A DNA stretch of 64,000 nt from Alphaproteobacteria bacterium (GTDB lineage: Bacteria; Pseudomonadota; Alphaproteobacteria; Caulobacterales; Parvularculaceae): the NCBI GenBank assembly GCA_013151255.1, contig JAADIQ010000102.1, positions 1 to 64,000 of the forward strand, read 5' to 3'. The notes beneath the pieces were generated by a model that had not been told where the DNA came from, searched no databases, and worked only from the letters and a program-made list of their open reading frames with translations. This document shows positions 48,357 through 57,305 of this stretch, piece after piece. Within the stretch, counting starts at the first letter, position 1. Each line of letters opens with the position of its first letter. The translations under genes and the position numbers were made by a program.

Positions 48357-49388
48357 CTAACCCGCGTTTTCAATCCCTTCGGACCAGTGGCCAAGCTGCG
48401 CGAGGCTGTTCATCTTAGCACGGTGCGCAAACGCGGCTTGCGCGGCGGCGACGTTTTGCGCCTTGCCGCCCCATGCTTTCAGCGGCGCGGCCTGCAAAGC
48501 GCGGCCATAGGAAAACGACACCGCCCACGGCATTTTGTCTTTATACCCCGCATTCATCGCATTGAGATGCGCGGTGGCTTCAATGTCGGACTGACCGCCG
48601 GACAGAAACACAATACCCGGCAGCGCCGCCGGGACACTGGCCCGCAACACCCGGACCGTCATCTCTGCAACTTCATCAACGCTTGCACGCTTGGCGCATT
48701 TTTTACCGGAAATCACCATATTCGGTTTGAGGATTGTTCCCTCAAGCGCCACGTCCTGCGCATAGAGCTCGTCAAACAGCGACTTCAAGGTGAACTCGGT
48801 GACGTCATAGCAGCGGTCAATGTCATGGTCGCCATCCATCAACACTTCCGGCTCGACAATCGGGACGATGTTAGCTTCCTGACATAGCGCTGCATAGCGC
48901 GCCAGCGCATGAACATTCGCCGATATACAGTATCCGGACGGAACTTCGTCGCTGGCAATATCGATTACCGCGCGCCATTTCGCAAACCGTGCGCCGAGCT
49001 TGTAATATTCACTGAGGCGGTCACGCAAACCATCGAGACCGTCGGTGACTTTTTCGCCCTCAGCGCCGGCGAGTGGATGGGCGCCCTTATCGACCTTGAT
49101 GCCGGGAATGGCGCCGGCGTCTTCAATCAGCTTAACCAGCGCAGTGCCGTCCGCCGCCTTCTGGCGGATGGTCTCATCAAACAAAATCACCCCGGAAATA
49201 TGCTCGCGCATCGCAACGTCGGTGCGGAACAGCAATTCGCGATAGTCGCGGCGGCTGTCTTCGGTCGATTGCGTATCAATGGCGTCAAAACGCTTCTTGA
49301 TGGTGCCGGAAGATTCGTCCGCCGCGAGAATGCCCTTGCCGGGCGCGACCATTTTAGTTGCTACTTTATTTAGCGCCGTCAAATCCAT
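48357..49388 (-). CDS. fba: Class I fructose-bisphosphate aldolase
   Basis: Schiff-base aldolase, 343 residues, of the eukaryote-like class I type. It has MVAPGKGILAADESSGTIKKRF, GVILFDETI, PGIKVDKGAHPL, LEGTILKPNMV (Schiff-base Lys in KPN) and FLSGGQSDIEATAHLN. It is the last gene of tkt-gap-pgk-fba, four bases after pgk. Confidence 0.96.
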   Translation of the reverse strand: MDLTALNKVATKMVAPGKGILAADESSGTIKKRFDAIDTQSTEDSRRDYRELLFRTDVAMREHISGVILFDETIRQKAADGTALVKLIEDAGAIPGIKVDKGAHPLAGAEGEKVTDGLDGLRDRLSEYYKLGARFAKWRAVIDIASDEVPSGYCISANVHALARYAALCQEANIVPIVEPEVLMDGDHDIDRCYDVTEFTLKSLFDELYAQDVALEGTILKPNMVISGKKCAKRASVDEVAEMTVRVLRASVPAALPGIVFLSGGQSDIEATAHLNAMNAGYKDKMPWAVSFSYGRALQAAPLKAWGGKAQNVAAAQAAFAHRAKMNSLAQLGHWSEGIENAG

Positions 49389-49391
49389 GTT

Positions 49392-50612
49392 CTACGCCCC
49401 CTCTGTTTGTTTTGCCGCCGACGCCTCAAGCGCTGCGACCCCCGGTAATGTTTTGCCTTCGAGCCATTCAAGAAATGCGCCGCCCGCGGTCGACACATAG
49501 GTGAAGTCTTTAACCACATCGGCGGCGGCGAGCGCGGCCACCGTGTCGCCGCCGCCGGCAACGGCGACGAGCCCCGCCTCTTTCACGCGCCGGGCGGCAA
49601 AGCGCGCCGCCTCAACCGTCGCGGTGTCGAACGGTTTGATTTCAAACGCGCCGAGCGGTCCGTTCCAGACCAGGGTTTTCGCACTCTCGATTTTTTCGGC
49701 GATGAGGTCGGTGGTCTCCGGGCCAAGGTCGAGGATCATTTCGTCAGCAGCAACTCCGTCCGGCGCGCGCACTTCGCGGTCGGCGCCCTCGGCAAATTCC
49801 TTGGCGACCACCACATCGACCGGCAAGACGAGATCACACCCCGATTGCTTGGCTTGCGCAATAATTTCCAGCGCGGTCGCCGCAAGGTCCGGTTCACACA
49901 ATGATTTGCCGACGCTTTGGCCTTGGGCATATAAAAATGTGTTGGCCATGGCGCCGCCGACCGCCAAAATATCAGCGCGGCTGACCAGATTAAGCAGGAG
50001 CTCAATTTTGGTTGAGACTTTTGCGCCGCCGACCACCGCCATCATCGGCCGCACCGGTTCGGAGAGCGCGGCTTTCAGATAATCAAGCTCGCGCTCCATC
50101 GCCCGCCCGACCGCAGACGGCAGCACATACGCAATCCCCACCGTCGAGGCATGGGCGCGATGGGCCGCCGAGAAAGCATCATTGACGTAGATGTCGCCCA
50201 GTTCGGCGAGCTGCCTGGCGAATGCAAAATCATTTTGCTCTTCACCCGGATGAAACCGGGTATTTTCCAACAACGCCACATCGCCGTCGATTAGACGCTT
50301 GACGACCTTACGCGCCGCATCACCAATACAGTCCTCGGCAAACTCCACCGGACCGCCGAGCTTGTCGCTCAAAACTTTGCGCACCGGCGCCAATGTCAGT
50401 TCCGGATCGGGTTTGCCCTTGGGCCGGCCATAATGCGACAGCAGCAGCGTTTTGGCGCCTTTTTTCGACAGCTCCTGAATGGTCGGCAAGGCGCGGTCGA
50501 TGCGGGTGGCGTCGGTCACCGCACCATCCTTCATCGGTACATTAAAATCGACCCGCACCAGCACAGTTTTGCCAGCGACATCGACATCATCAAGCGTTCG
50601 GTATGCAGCCAC
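49392..50612 (-). CDS. pgk: Phosphoglycerate kinase
   Basis: Glycolytic kinase, about 406 residues. VLVRVDFNVPMKDGAVTD, SHYGRPKGKPDPE, LLENTRFHPGEE, MMAVVGGAKVSTKIELL and the nucleotide loop VAVAGGGDTVAAL are typical. A GTG at 50612 with AGAGG ahead is used; it lies eight bases after the gap stop, whereas the ATG at 50678 would overlap gap. Confidence 0.97.
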   Translation of the reverse strand: MAAYRTLDDVDVAGKTVLVRVDFNVPMKDGAVTDATRIDRALPTIQELSKKGAKTLLLSHYGRPKGKPDPELTLAPVRKVLSDKLGGPVEFAEDCIGDAARKVVKRLIDGDVALLENTRFHPGEEQNDFAFARQLAELGDIYVNDAFSAAHRAHASTVGIAYVLPSAVGRAMERELDYLKAALSEPVRPMMAVVGGAKVSTKIELLLNLVSRADILAVGGAMANTFLYAQGQSVGKSLCEPDLAATALEIIAQAKQSGCDLVLPVDVVVAKEFAEGADREVRAPDGVAADEMILDLGPETTDLIAEKIESAKTLVWNGPLGAFEIKPFDTATVEAARFAARRVKEAGLVAVAGGGDTVAALAAADVVKDFTYVSTAGGAFLEWLEGKTLPGVAALEASAAKQTEGA

Positions 50613-50620
50613 GCCAGCCT

Positions 50621-51628
50621 CTAAAGATGCTTCGCCATTTCCAACGCCGTATCGGTCATCCGCGTGGAAAAGCCCCATTCATTATCATACCAGGCCAAGA
50701 CGCGCACCAACTTGCCGTCCATGACTTGCGTTTGCGGCAAGGCAAATGTCGATGAATGCGGATCATGATTGAAGTCCGACGACACTAGCGGCTTGTCGGT
50801 GACGGCCATGACGCCGCGCAGAAAACCATTTGCCGCCTCAACCATCGCGTTGTTGATTTCCTCAACCGTGGTTTCGCGTTTTGGCGTGAACACCAAATCG
50901 ATCACCGAGACATTCGCCGTCGGCACGCGGATCGACGAGCCGTCGAGCTTGCCATTGAGTTCCGGCAGCACAATCCCCACCGCTTTTGCAGCACCGGTTG
51001 ATGTCGGGATCATGTTGATCGCCGCGCCCCTGGCGCGATAAAGGTCTTTATGCAGCGTATCGAGCGTCGGCTGGTCGCCGGTATAGGCGTGGATGGTGGT
51101 CATATAGCCCTGCTCGATGCCGACCGTATCGTTCAGAACCTTCGCAACCGGCGCGAGGCAATTGGTGGTGCAGGACGCGTTGGAGACAACAACGTCGTCC
51201 GCCGTCAAGGCGCCATGATTGACGCCGAAGACGATGGTCTTGTCGGCGCCGGAAGCGGGCGCGGACACCAGAACACGCTTGGCGCCAGCCTCCAGATGCA
51301 TCGCCGCTTTGTCGCGCGCGGCAAAAATGCCGGTGCATTCAAACACCACATCAACATCCATCTCGCCCCAGGGCAGTTGGGTCGGGTCGCGCTCGGCGAT
51401 TACCTTAATCGGGCCCATGCCGACATCGATGGTGTCATTGGCGACTCTCACCTCATGAGGGAAGCGTCCGTGTACGGAATCATACTGCACAAGATGCGCA
51501 TTCGTATCCACAGGACCAAGATCGTTGATCGCAACGACATCCACGCCCTTGCGGCCAGTCTCAACAATCGAGCGTAAAGCCAGCCGCCCGATCCGTCCAA
51601 AACCGTTAATTGCAATTTTCAACGCCAT
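50621..51628 (-). CDS. gap: Glyceraldehyde-3-phosphate dehydrogenase, type I
   Basis: 335 residues. KIAINGFGRIGRLALRS Rossmann start and the catalytic Cys in SNASCTTNCLAPV, then TIHAYTGDQPTLD and the closing WYDNEWGFSTRM. The ATG at 51628 has AGGAG. Located between tkt and pgk. Confidence 0.98.
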   Translation of the reverse strand: MALKIAINGFGRIGRLALRSIVETGRKGVDVVAINDLGPVDTNAHLVQYDSVHGRFPHEVRVANDTIDVGMGPIKVIAERDPTQLPWGEMDVDVVFECTGIFAARDKAAMHLEAGAKRVLVSAPASGADKTIVFGVNHGALTADDVVVSNASCTTNCLAPVAKVLNDTVGIEQGYMTTIHAYTGDQPTLDTLHKDLYRARGAAINMIPTSTGAAKAVGIVLPELNGKLDGSSIRVPTANVSVIDLVFTPKRETTVEEINNAMVEAANGFLRGVMAVTDKPLVSSDFNHDPHSSTFALPQTQVMDGKLVRVLAWYDNEWGFSTRMTDTALEMAKHL

Positions 51629-51637
51629 CAAATTCTC

Positions 51638-53623
51638 CTAACCAATCAGTCTTTTCACTTCACCGACAACCGCGTCCGTGGTGATGCCGAAATGTTTGTA
51701 TAAATCCGTCGCCGGGGCCGAGCCGCCAAAGCCGGTCATGCCGATAAATCCGTCTTTGAGGCGCAGGAACTGGTCCCAGCCCTGGCGGATCGCCGCCTCA
51801 ACGCCAACGCGGGGCTTGTCGCCGAGAACTTCCAGCCGGTAGCTCTCCGTTTGCATCGCAAATAGCTCAAACGACGGCGCGCTGACGACGCGCGCTTTGA
51901 CGCCCTCGCCCGCAAGCCGCGCCCGCGCCGCCATGGCGATTTCAACCTCAGACCCGGTGGCGATAATCGTTGCGTCATAATCTTCATCATCGGCGATGAT
52001 ATAAGCGCCGTGGGCGGAAAGGTTTTTATCTTCCTCGGTAAGGCGCGCCGGCTCCAGCGCCTGGCGGGTGAGTGCAATGACCGATGGCGTTGCAATATTC
52101 TTCAGCGCAACCTCCCAGCACTCGGCGGTCTCTACCGCATCGCATGGGCGAAACACATTGAGATTAGGGATCGCCCGCAGCGCCGCCATATGTTCGACCG
52201 GCTGGTGTGTAGGCCCGTCCTCGCCAAGGCCGATGGAATCGTGGGTCATGACATATACGACGCGCAATCCCATTAGCGCGGCAAGCCGCATGGAGGGGCG
52301 GCAATAATCTGAAAACACCATAAACGCGCCGCTATAGGGAACCACGCCGCCATGCAGCGCCATACCGTTCATCGCCGCGGCCATGCCATGCTCGCGGATG
52401 CCGTAATGGATATAACGGCCGGCGTAATTGTCCGCATCGAGAATATCGAGGCCTTTGGTTTTGGTGTTGTTCGAGCCGGTAAGGTCGGCCGAGCCGCCAA
52501 TGGTCTCGTCAATGACGCTATTGACAATCTCCAACGCCATTTCAGAGGCTTTGCGGGTTGCAACTTTTTTCGGCTCGGCGACCAGCGTGGATTTGTGCGT
52601 GCGAATTGCCGGCGACAAAACGCCGGCATAATCGCCCGCCAGCGCCACAAGCAGAGCCTCGCAATTGGCGTCGGCCTTGAAGCGGTCTTCCCATGCGTTG
52701 CGAACAGCTTGCCCGCGCGCGCCAGCCTCGCGCCAGGCGCTTAAGATTGGTTCGGGAATGTCAAACGGCGGATGCGGCCAGTCGAGCGCCTTGCGGGCGC
52801 CGGCGATTTCATCTGCGCCCAGGGGCGAGCCGTGGGCGGCGGCCTTGCCGCTTTTGGTTGGCGCCCCAAAGCCAATCTGGGTTTTGCAGGCAATCAGCGT
52901 CGGACGGTCAGAGCCGCGCGCCGTTTCAATCGCCGCAGCAATGGCGCCCCGGTCATGGCCGTCAACCCGTGTCGTCGCCCAGCGCGAGGCGGCAAAACGC
53001 TCTAGCTGGTTGGTTGAGTCCGAAAGCGAAATCGGTCCGTCAATCGAAATATCATTATCGTCGAACAGAACAATCAGCTTGCGGAGCTTTAAATGGCCGG
53101 CAAGCGAAATCGCCTCCTGGCTGATGCCTTCCATCAAGCAACCGTCGCCGACGGTCACATAAGTGTGATGGTCAACCAACCCGTCGCCGAACCGCGCATT
53201 GAGATGCGCCTCGGCAAGCGCCATGCCGACCGCATTGCCGAGCCCTTGGCCGAGCGGGCCAGTGGTCGTCTCAACCGCCGGCGCATGGCCATATTCCGGG
53301 TGGCCCGCGGTCTTCGCGCCAAGCTGGCGGAAACTTTTAATGTCCTCAATCGACATGCCTTTATAACCGAGCAGATAGCCGAGCGAATAAATCAACATCG
53401 AGCCGTGGCCGGCGGACAATATGAAGCGGTCGCGATCCGGCCAGGACGGATCGCCCGCGTCAAATTTCAAAAACTGGGTGAACAAAACCGTTGCGACATC
53501 GGCCATGCCCATGGGCATGCCAGGATGGCCGGATTTGGCTTTTTCCACAGCGTCCATGGAAAGCGCCCGAATTGCATTTGCCATCTGCGAAAAATCGACG
53601 CCGGCGGGCGGGGTTCCAGACAT
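51638..53623 (-). CDS. tkt: Transketolase
   Basis: Thiamine-diphosphate enzyme of the pentose phosphate pathway, 661 residues. LSMDAVEKAKSGHPGMPMG, GPLGQGLGNAVGMA, TPP-binding VGDGCLMEGISQEA with FDDNDISIDG, and the later YGIREHGMAAAMNG. First gene of the tkt-gap-pgk-fba operon. A structured leader precedes it (53639-53704). Confidence 0.97.
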   Translation of the reverse strand: MSGTPPAGVDFSQMANAIRALSMDAVEKAKSGHPGMPMGMADVATVLFTQFLKFDAGDPSWPDRDRFILSAGHGSMLIYSLGYLLGYKGMSIEDIKSFRQLGAKTAGHPEYGHAPAVETTTGPLGQGLGNAVGMALAEAHLNARFGDGLVDHHTYVTVGDGCLMEGISQEAISLAGHLKLRKLIVLFDDNDISIDGPISLSDSTNQLERFAASRWATTRVDGHDRGAIAAAIETARGSDRPTLIACKTQIGFGAPTKSGKAAAHGSPLGADEIAGARKALDWPHPPFDIPEPILSAWREAGARGQAVRNAWEDRFKADANCEALLVALAGDYAGVLSPAIRTHKSTLVAEPKKVATRKASEMALEIVNSVIDETIGGSADLTGSNNTKTKGLDILDADNYAGRYIHYGIREHGMAAAMNGMALHGGVVPYSGAFMVFSDYCRPSMRLAALMGLRVVYVMTHDSIGLGEDGPTHQPVEHMAALRAIPNLNVFRPCDAVETAECWEVALKNIATPSVIALTRQALEPARLTEEDKNLSAHGAYIIADDEDYDATIIATGSEVEIAMAARARLAGEGVKARVVSAPSFELFAMQTESYRLEVLGDKPRVGVEAAIRQGWDQFLRLKDGFIGMTGFGGSAPATDLYKHFGITTDAVVGEVKRLIG

Positions 53624-53931
53624 CTAAATTCCTTTATTCCAACGGCCAAAAAGGATGGCCGTTGGGCGTTCAAGCGCCACGCAGGCTTTCGCGCCATAAG
53701 GCGCGGCGGCCAGTCGCCCTTGCCAAAATTTAAAATGAAGAGCTCATTTTAAATTTCGGTGTGATACCGGGCAAAACCGGGACAATATATTCGCCGCTTC
53801 ATGCATCGGGGCGGATGACGGGTCAAGGGGCGCAAATCGTTCTTCAGCCCGCGCCTCCACGGCGCTGGACAGAATCAACTGCGCCCGTCAGATTGGCGTT
53901 GTTCAACGCCCTAACCTGAATAGGCGCCCTA
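53624..53931. promoter_or_regulatory. Structured intergenic region between tkt and the DUF4164 gene
   Basis: No gene in these 308 bases. Close to tkt, CCAACGGCC/GGCCGTTGG (53639-53665) forms a perfect nine-bp hairpin, followed on the tkt strand by AATAAAGGA. Further on are GGCG/CGCC and GCGCC/GGCGC pairs (53691-53704). At 53726-53756 AAATTTAAAATGA and its exact complement flank AGAGC, a 13-bp AT-rich palindrome. Divergent promoters for tkt and DUF4164-zapA must lie here. Confidence 0.6.
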
Positions 53932-54165
53932 ATGTCTGTGATAGAAAAAGCCGTTATCGACCTCGCCAATGCGCTCGACACGCTTGAAGCTAAAATCGAC
54001 GGCAAGTTTGACGACCACGCCGCCAGTAGCGACGCAATCGTCGCCGCCCGCCGCCAGGCGCAGACCGCGCGCACACATGCGGAAACCGCCGCCCAAGGCG
54101 TCGGCGCGGCGATCAGCGATATAAAAGCGCTGCTCGACAACAACCCGGCAAACGGAAAAGGCTGA
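53932..54165 (+). CDS. DUF4164-type small coiled-coil protein
   Basis: 77 residues, almost entirely amphipathic helix (AVIDLANALDTLEAKIDGKF and the QAQTARTHAETAAQ part). It lies four bases before zapA and divergent from tkt, the usual place of the DUF4164 gene in alphaproteobacteria. Function unknown, presumably linked to cell division. Confidence 0.8.
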   Translation: MSVIEKAVIDLANALDTLEAKIDGKFDDHAASSDAIVAARRQAQTARTHAETAAQGVGAAISDIKALLDNNPANGKG

Positions 54166-54169
54166 AACC

Positions 54170-54499
54170 ATGGCCCAGGTGGAAATTCAACTGAACGGTC
54201 GCGATTACCGCATCACTTGCGATGACGGCCAGGAAGCGCGCCTGCATGAGCTGGCTGCATATTTTGACCGCCATGTCTCAGAGCTCGCCAAAGAGCTCGG
54301 GCAAATCGGCGACGCCAGGTTGATGTTGTTATCGGCGCTGACGGTTTGCGACGAATTGTTCGAGGCCAAGGCGCGCATCGGCGACCTTGAAGAGGCAACC
54401 GACAGCCTCGACCCGGACACCGCCGGCGCCGCCGGCCGCGCCATTGAAGCCGCGGTCGCCCGCGTCAACGAAATCGGCGACCGCGTGGAAGAGGCTTGA
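54170..54499 (+). CDS. zapA: Cell division protein ZapA
   Basis: FtsZ-ring associated protein, 109 residues. The opening VEIQLNGRDYRITCDDGQEARLHELAAYFD and LMLLSALTVCDELFEAK match the ZapA family; the rest forms a C-terminal coiled coil. Directly downstream of the DUF4164 gene. No 6S RNA is visible in the short space after it. Confidence 0.93.
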   Translation: MAQVEIQLNGRDYRITCDDGQEARLHELAAYFDRHVSELAKELGQIGDARLMLLSALTVCDELFEAKARIGDLEEATDSLDPDTAGAAGRAIEAAVARVNEIGDRVEEA

Positions 54500-54558
54500 T
54501 TTGGGTTTTTAAGGCCAATAGCACGCCCTAGAAGAAGGCCGCGCACGCGTTATCTTCG

Positions 54559-56616
54559 CTACCCGGCAGACATCTTGATTGGCGCGCTTTCGTCGCTCTC
54601 TATTGCCGCATCCGCCTGCACATACGCACCGCCCTCAACAACGCGCGCAAGCGCCGCCTGAAGCTCTTCCTGATTGAACGGCTTGCTAACGTAATCATTC
54701 ATGCCGGCGTCGAGATATTTCTCCCGGTCGCCCGACAGCGCATGTGCGGTCACTGCAATGATGGGTATATCCCGATCAACACTAGCGCGCGCGCGGATCG
54801 CCTTGGTTGCGGCGATGCCGTCCATAACCGGCATCTCGATATCCATGATGATGGCGTCAAAGGAATGGGAATCCATGGCCTCAACCGCCAATTGTCCGTT
54901 TTCCACCATCACGGTCTCGTGGCCCAAGGACGCCAAAAACAGCTTGAGCACCTGCTGGTTCACCGGGTGATCGTCCGCCGCAAGAATGCGCATTGACCGG
55001 GCGACAGGGGCGCCCTCGGCCGCAGCCTCCTCGTCGCTCAAAACCGCTTCCCCCGCATCACCACTTGCCACAATCTGGGCTGGGACAGTGAACCAAAATG
55101 TGCTGCCTTTACCTTCTTCGCTGCGCACGCCGATTTCTCCGCCCATGAGTTCGACGATCTGCTTGCTGATAACCAGACCGAGCCCGGTCCCGCCGAACCG
55201 TCGGCTCATCGAGGAATCGGCTTGCGCGAAATGTTTGAACAGCTTTGGGCCCGCCGCCTCAGAAATCCCGATCCCGGTATCGCGCACCGTGATCATCAAC
55301 TGATCTGAACTGCGCGTTTTGCCCAGCCCGGCAGAGACCTCGACATGGCCCCGGTCCGTAAATTTTATCGCATTCCCGATCAGGTTAATCAGCACTTGCC
55401 GCAACCGCACGCCATCGCCGTCCAGCATTCCAGGAATGTTCGAGTTTTTTTCAATTTTGAGCTGCAATCCTTTTTCCTCCGCCTTCGGACGAAGGAGCGC
55501 CGTTACGTCATCAATAACCTTGGAGGGAGAATAAGGGACATTTTCAATAGTAACGGCGCCAGCCTCAAGCTTAGAGAAATCGAGAACATCGTTTAGCACA
55601 CGCAACAGCGATTGCGCAGATGATCGCGCAACATCGATATATTCGTGTTGTTGCGCCGTGAGCGGTGTTTTTAATACCACCTCCAGCATACCCAATACGC
55701 CGTTCATAGGAGTGCGCAATTCGTGGCTCATGGTCGCTAGGAATTGGCTTTTTGCAATATTGGCCGCCTCGGCCTGAAGGCTTTTTTCTTCCAGTGCACG
55801 CTCATGCGCCATGCGTTGGGTAATATCGACTTGGGTCCCGGCTATCACAGCAGGGCGGCCGTCCGCATGTTGCTCAACGATGCGACTGTTAATGGCGACC
55901 CACACCCAGTGGCCTTTTTTGTGGCGAACGCGCACCTCCAGGATGCGCGTCTGCATCCGCCCGCGTAAACACGCCTTAATGTGCGCCCATCCTTTGACGA
56001 CATCGTCAGTATGGCACAGCCGCCTCCATTGCTGGATTGAATAGGTGTCGTCTTCGTCTTGTTCGAGGCCAAGCATCTGACGCCAATGATCGTTCACCCA
56101 GATATCTCCGGACTTCACATCCCATTCCCAGCAACCAGCTTCGGTGGCGGCGATAACGTTCGACAGGCGTTTTTTTGTCAGCTCAATAGCCGCACTGCGT
56201 GCGTGCGCGTGAATGACCTCCTGCCGTAATGCTTTAAAGGCTTCTTTGTCGGCAGAATCTTTACTAAGTGAAACGATATAGCGGGCCGCGCCGGGCTCAT
56301 CGCGAAGACGGCGCAGACGGGCCTCAAAAACATGGGTTTTGTCAGCGCCCGCCAGCATAATCCGAAGCACCACCCATTCGCCAGTAGATGACGCCTGCGC
56401 GAGCGCTCTGCGCATTTTTGCTGGTTCGGAAAATTCTGGGTATTGCGCATCAATTGTCGTACGGAGTAGTTTCAAAGTAGCGCGATTAGCGCAAAAAATA
56501 TCGAGCTGATCGTCTACTATAAAATAGGCTTCACTTGCGCGTTCAAAAACCTCGCCAAACATCGCAACATTAGGCGCACGCATAATATTCGCGCGCATCT
56601 CCTTTTTCAGCGCCAT
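54559..56616 (-). CDS. PAS-domain hybrid sensor histidine kinase
   Basis: About 685 residues from the ATG at 56616 (56598 and 56583 are also possible). It has one PAS near the start (FERASEAYFIVDDQLDIFCANRA), a second PAS with WEWDVKSGDIWVNDHW and a PAC end, then HisKA (FLATMSHELRTPMNG, phospho-His in SHELRTP), HATPase (LINLIGNAIKFTD, DTGIGI, RFGGTGLGLVI) and a C-terminal receiver (phospho-Asp in IIMDIEMPVMDG). No membrane segment is seen, so it is probably cytoplasmic. It overlaps the end of the MetOD1 gene, so the two are coupled. Confidence 0.93.
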   Translation of the reverse strand: MALKKEMRANIMRAPNVAMFGEVFERASEAYFIVDDQLDIFCANRATLKLLRTTIDAQYPEFSEPAKMRRALAQASSTGEWVVLRIMLAGADKTHVFEARLRRLRDEPGAARYIVSLSKDSADKEAFKALRQEVIHAHARSAAIELTKKRLSNVIAATEAGCWEWDVKSGDIWVNDHWRQMLGLEQDEDDTYSIQQWRRLCHTDDVVKGWAHIKACLRGRMQTRILEVRVRHKKGHWVWVAINSRIVEQHADGRPAVIAGTQVDITQRMAHERALEEKSLQAEAANIAKSQFLATMSHELRTPMNGVLGMLEVVLKTPLTAQQHEYIDVARSSAQSLLRVLNDVLDFSKLEAGAVTIENVPYSPSKVIDDVTALLRPKAEEKGLQLKIEKNSNIPGMLDGDGVRLRQVLINLIGNAIKFTDRGHVEVSAGLGKTRSSDQLMITVRDTGIGISEAAGPKLFKHFAQADSSMSRRFGGTGLGLVISKQIVELMGGEIGVRSEEGKGSTFWFTVPAQIVASGDAGEAVLSDEEAAAEGAPVARSMRILAADDHPVNQQVLKLFLASLGHETVMVENGQLAVEAMDSHSFDAIIMDIEMPVMDGIAATKAIRARASVDRDIPIIAVTAHALSGDREKYLDAGMNDYVSKPFNQEELQAALARVVEGGAYVQADAAIESDESAPIKMSAG

Positions 56617-57109
56617 TGCTTGTCGGCGTAAAAGAAATAACAACTCGGCAACGTGTATCCCCCTTGGCGATTGCCTCTGGTATCGCCACTTCCGCATAGC
56701 CCGTATTTTGTGCAGCGATGCGGCCGAACACATTTGACGTCATCATGCACAGAGAGGGGCGGCCTTTGACATATTCACCGAATGGGCAACGCGAATTGAC
56801 CAAAACAATACGTTCAGCGCTAATCGACTCAACTTGGAAATCGCCCTGGATACGCTGCTTCAAATCAATCAAGCAGGCGGCGATCTGCTTAAGAGACATA
56901 GATTTAACGCGCGCATGTGAACAATATTCATCATTCATCACATCGCCGATGCGCGCACCAACAACACTGATAAAACCAGCCGCATCCTCAGCGCCAACAA
57001 CTTCCTCAAGCGTACCAGAGAGCTCTCGAATCAGCTCACGGAGGAACTGATCGCGGTCCCTGGATATCTCAAATGCGGCGAATTCTTCTATTTCAGCAAG
57101 TGCAACCAT
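56570..57109 (-). CDS. MetOD1 (methanogen output domain 1) protein
   Basis: 179 residues. The C-terminal half matches the MetOD1 pattern: IVLVNSRCPFGEYVKGRPSLCMMTSNVFGRIAAQ and EAIAKGDTRCRVVISFTP, with cysteines at RCPFG, SLCMM and TRCRV that could bind a cofactor or metal. MetOD1 proteins in alphaproteobacteria are often next to a sensor kinase, as here; it probably supplies or modifies the input signal. Confidence 0.8.
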   Translation of the reverse strand: MVALAEIEEFAAFEISRDRDQFLRELIRELSGTLEEVVGAEDAAGFISVVGARIGDVMNDEYCSHARVKSMSLKQIAACLIDLKQRIQGDFQVESISAERIVLVNSRCPFGEYVKGRPSLCMMTSNVFGRIAAQNTGYAEVAIPEAIAKGDTRCRVVISFTPTSNGAEKGDAREYYACA

Positions 57110-57305
57110 GCCCGCCCACTATTCTTGACTACTCATTGATGTTAAGTGGTTAAGGTAAATAATCTGTATGGAAACCCAAACACGATAACGCCTGACAAAA
57201 CAATGCGATGAAGGCGCGATTGCCTTCCCCACACCTCCGGGCTCATTAACCATTACTTATTTGGATGCGGCATCACAGCTGGGAGTGAAGGCGGTCATTA
57301 CGCGC

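Noticed and set aside
53765-53931. 6S RNA or another small RNA near zapA
   Set aside because: The closing stem and central bubble of 6S RNA are not visible, and zapA is followed directly by another gene.
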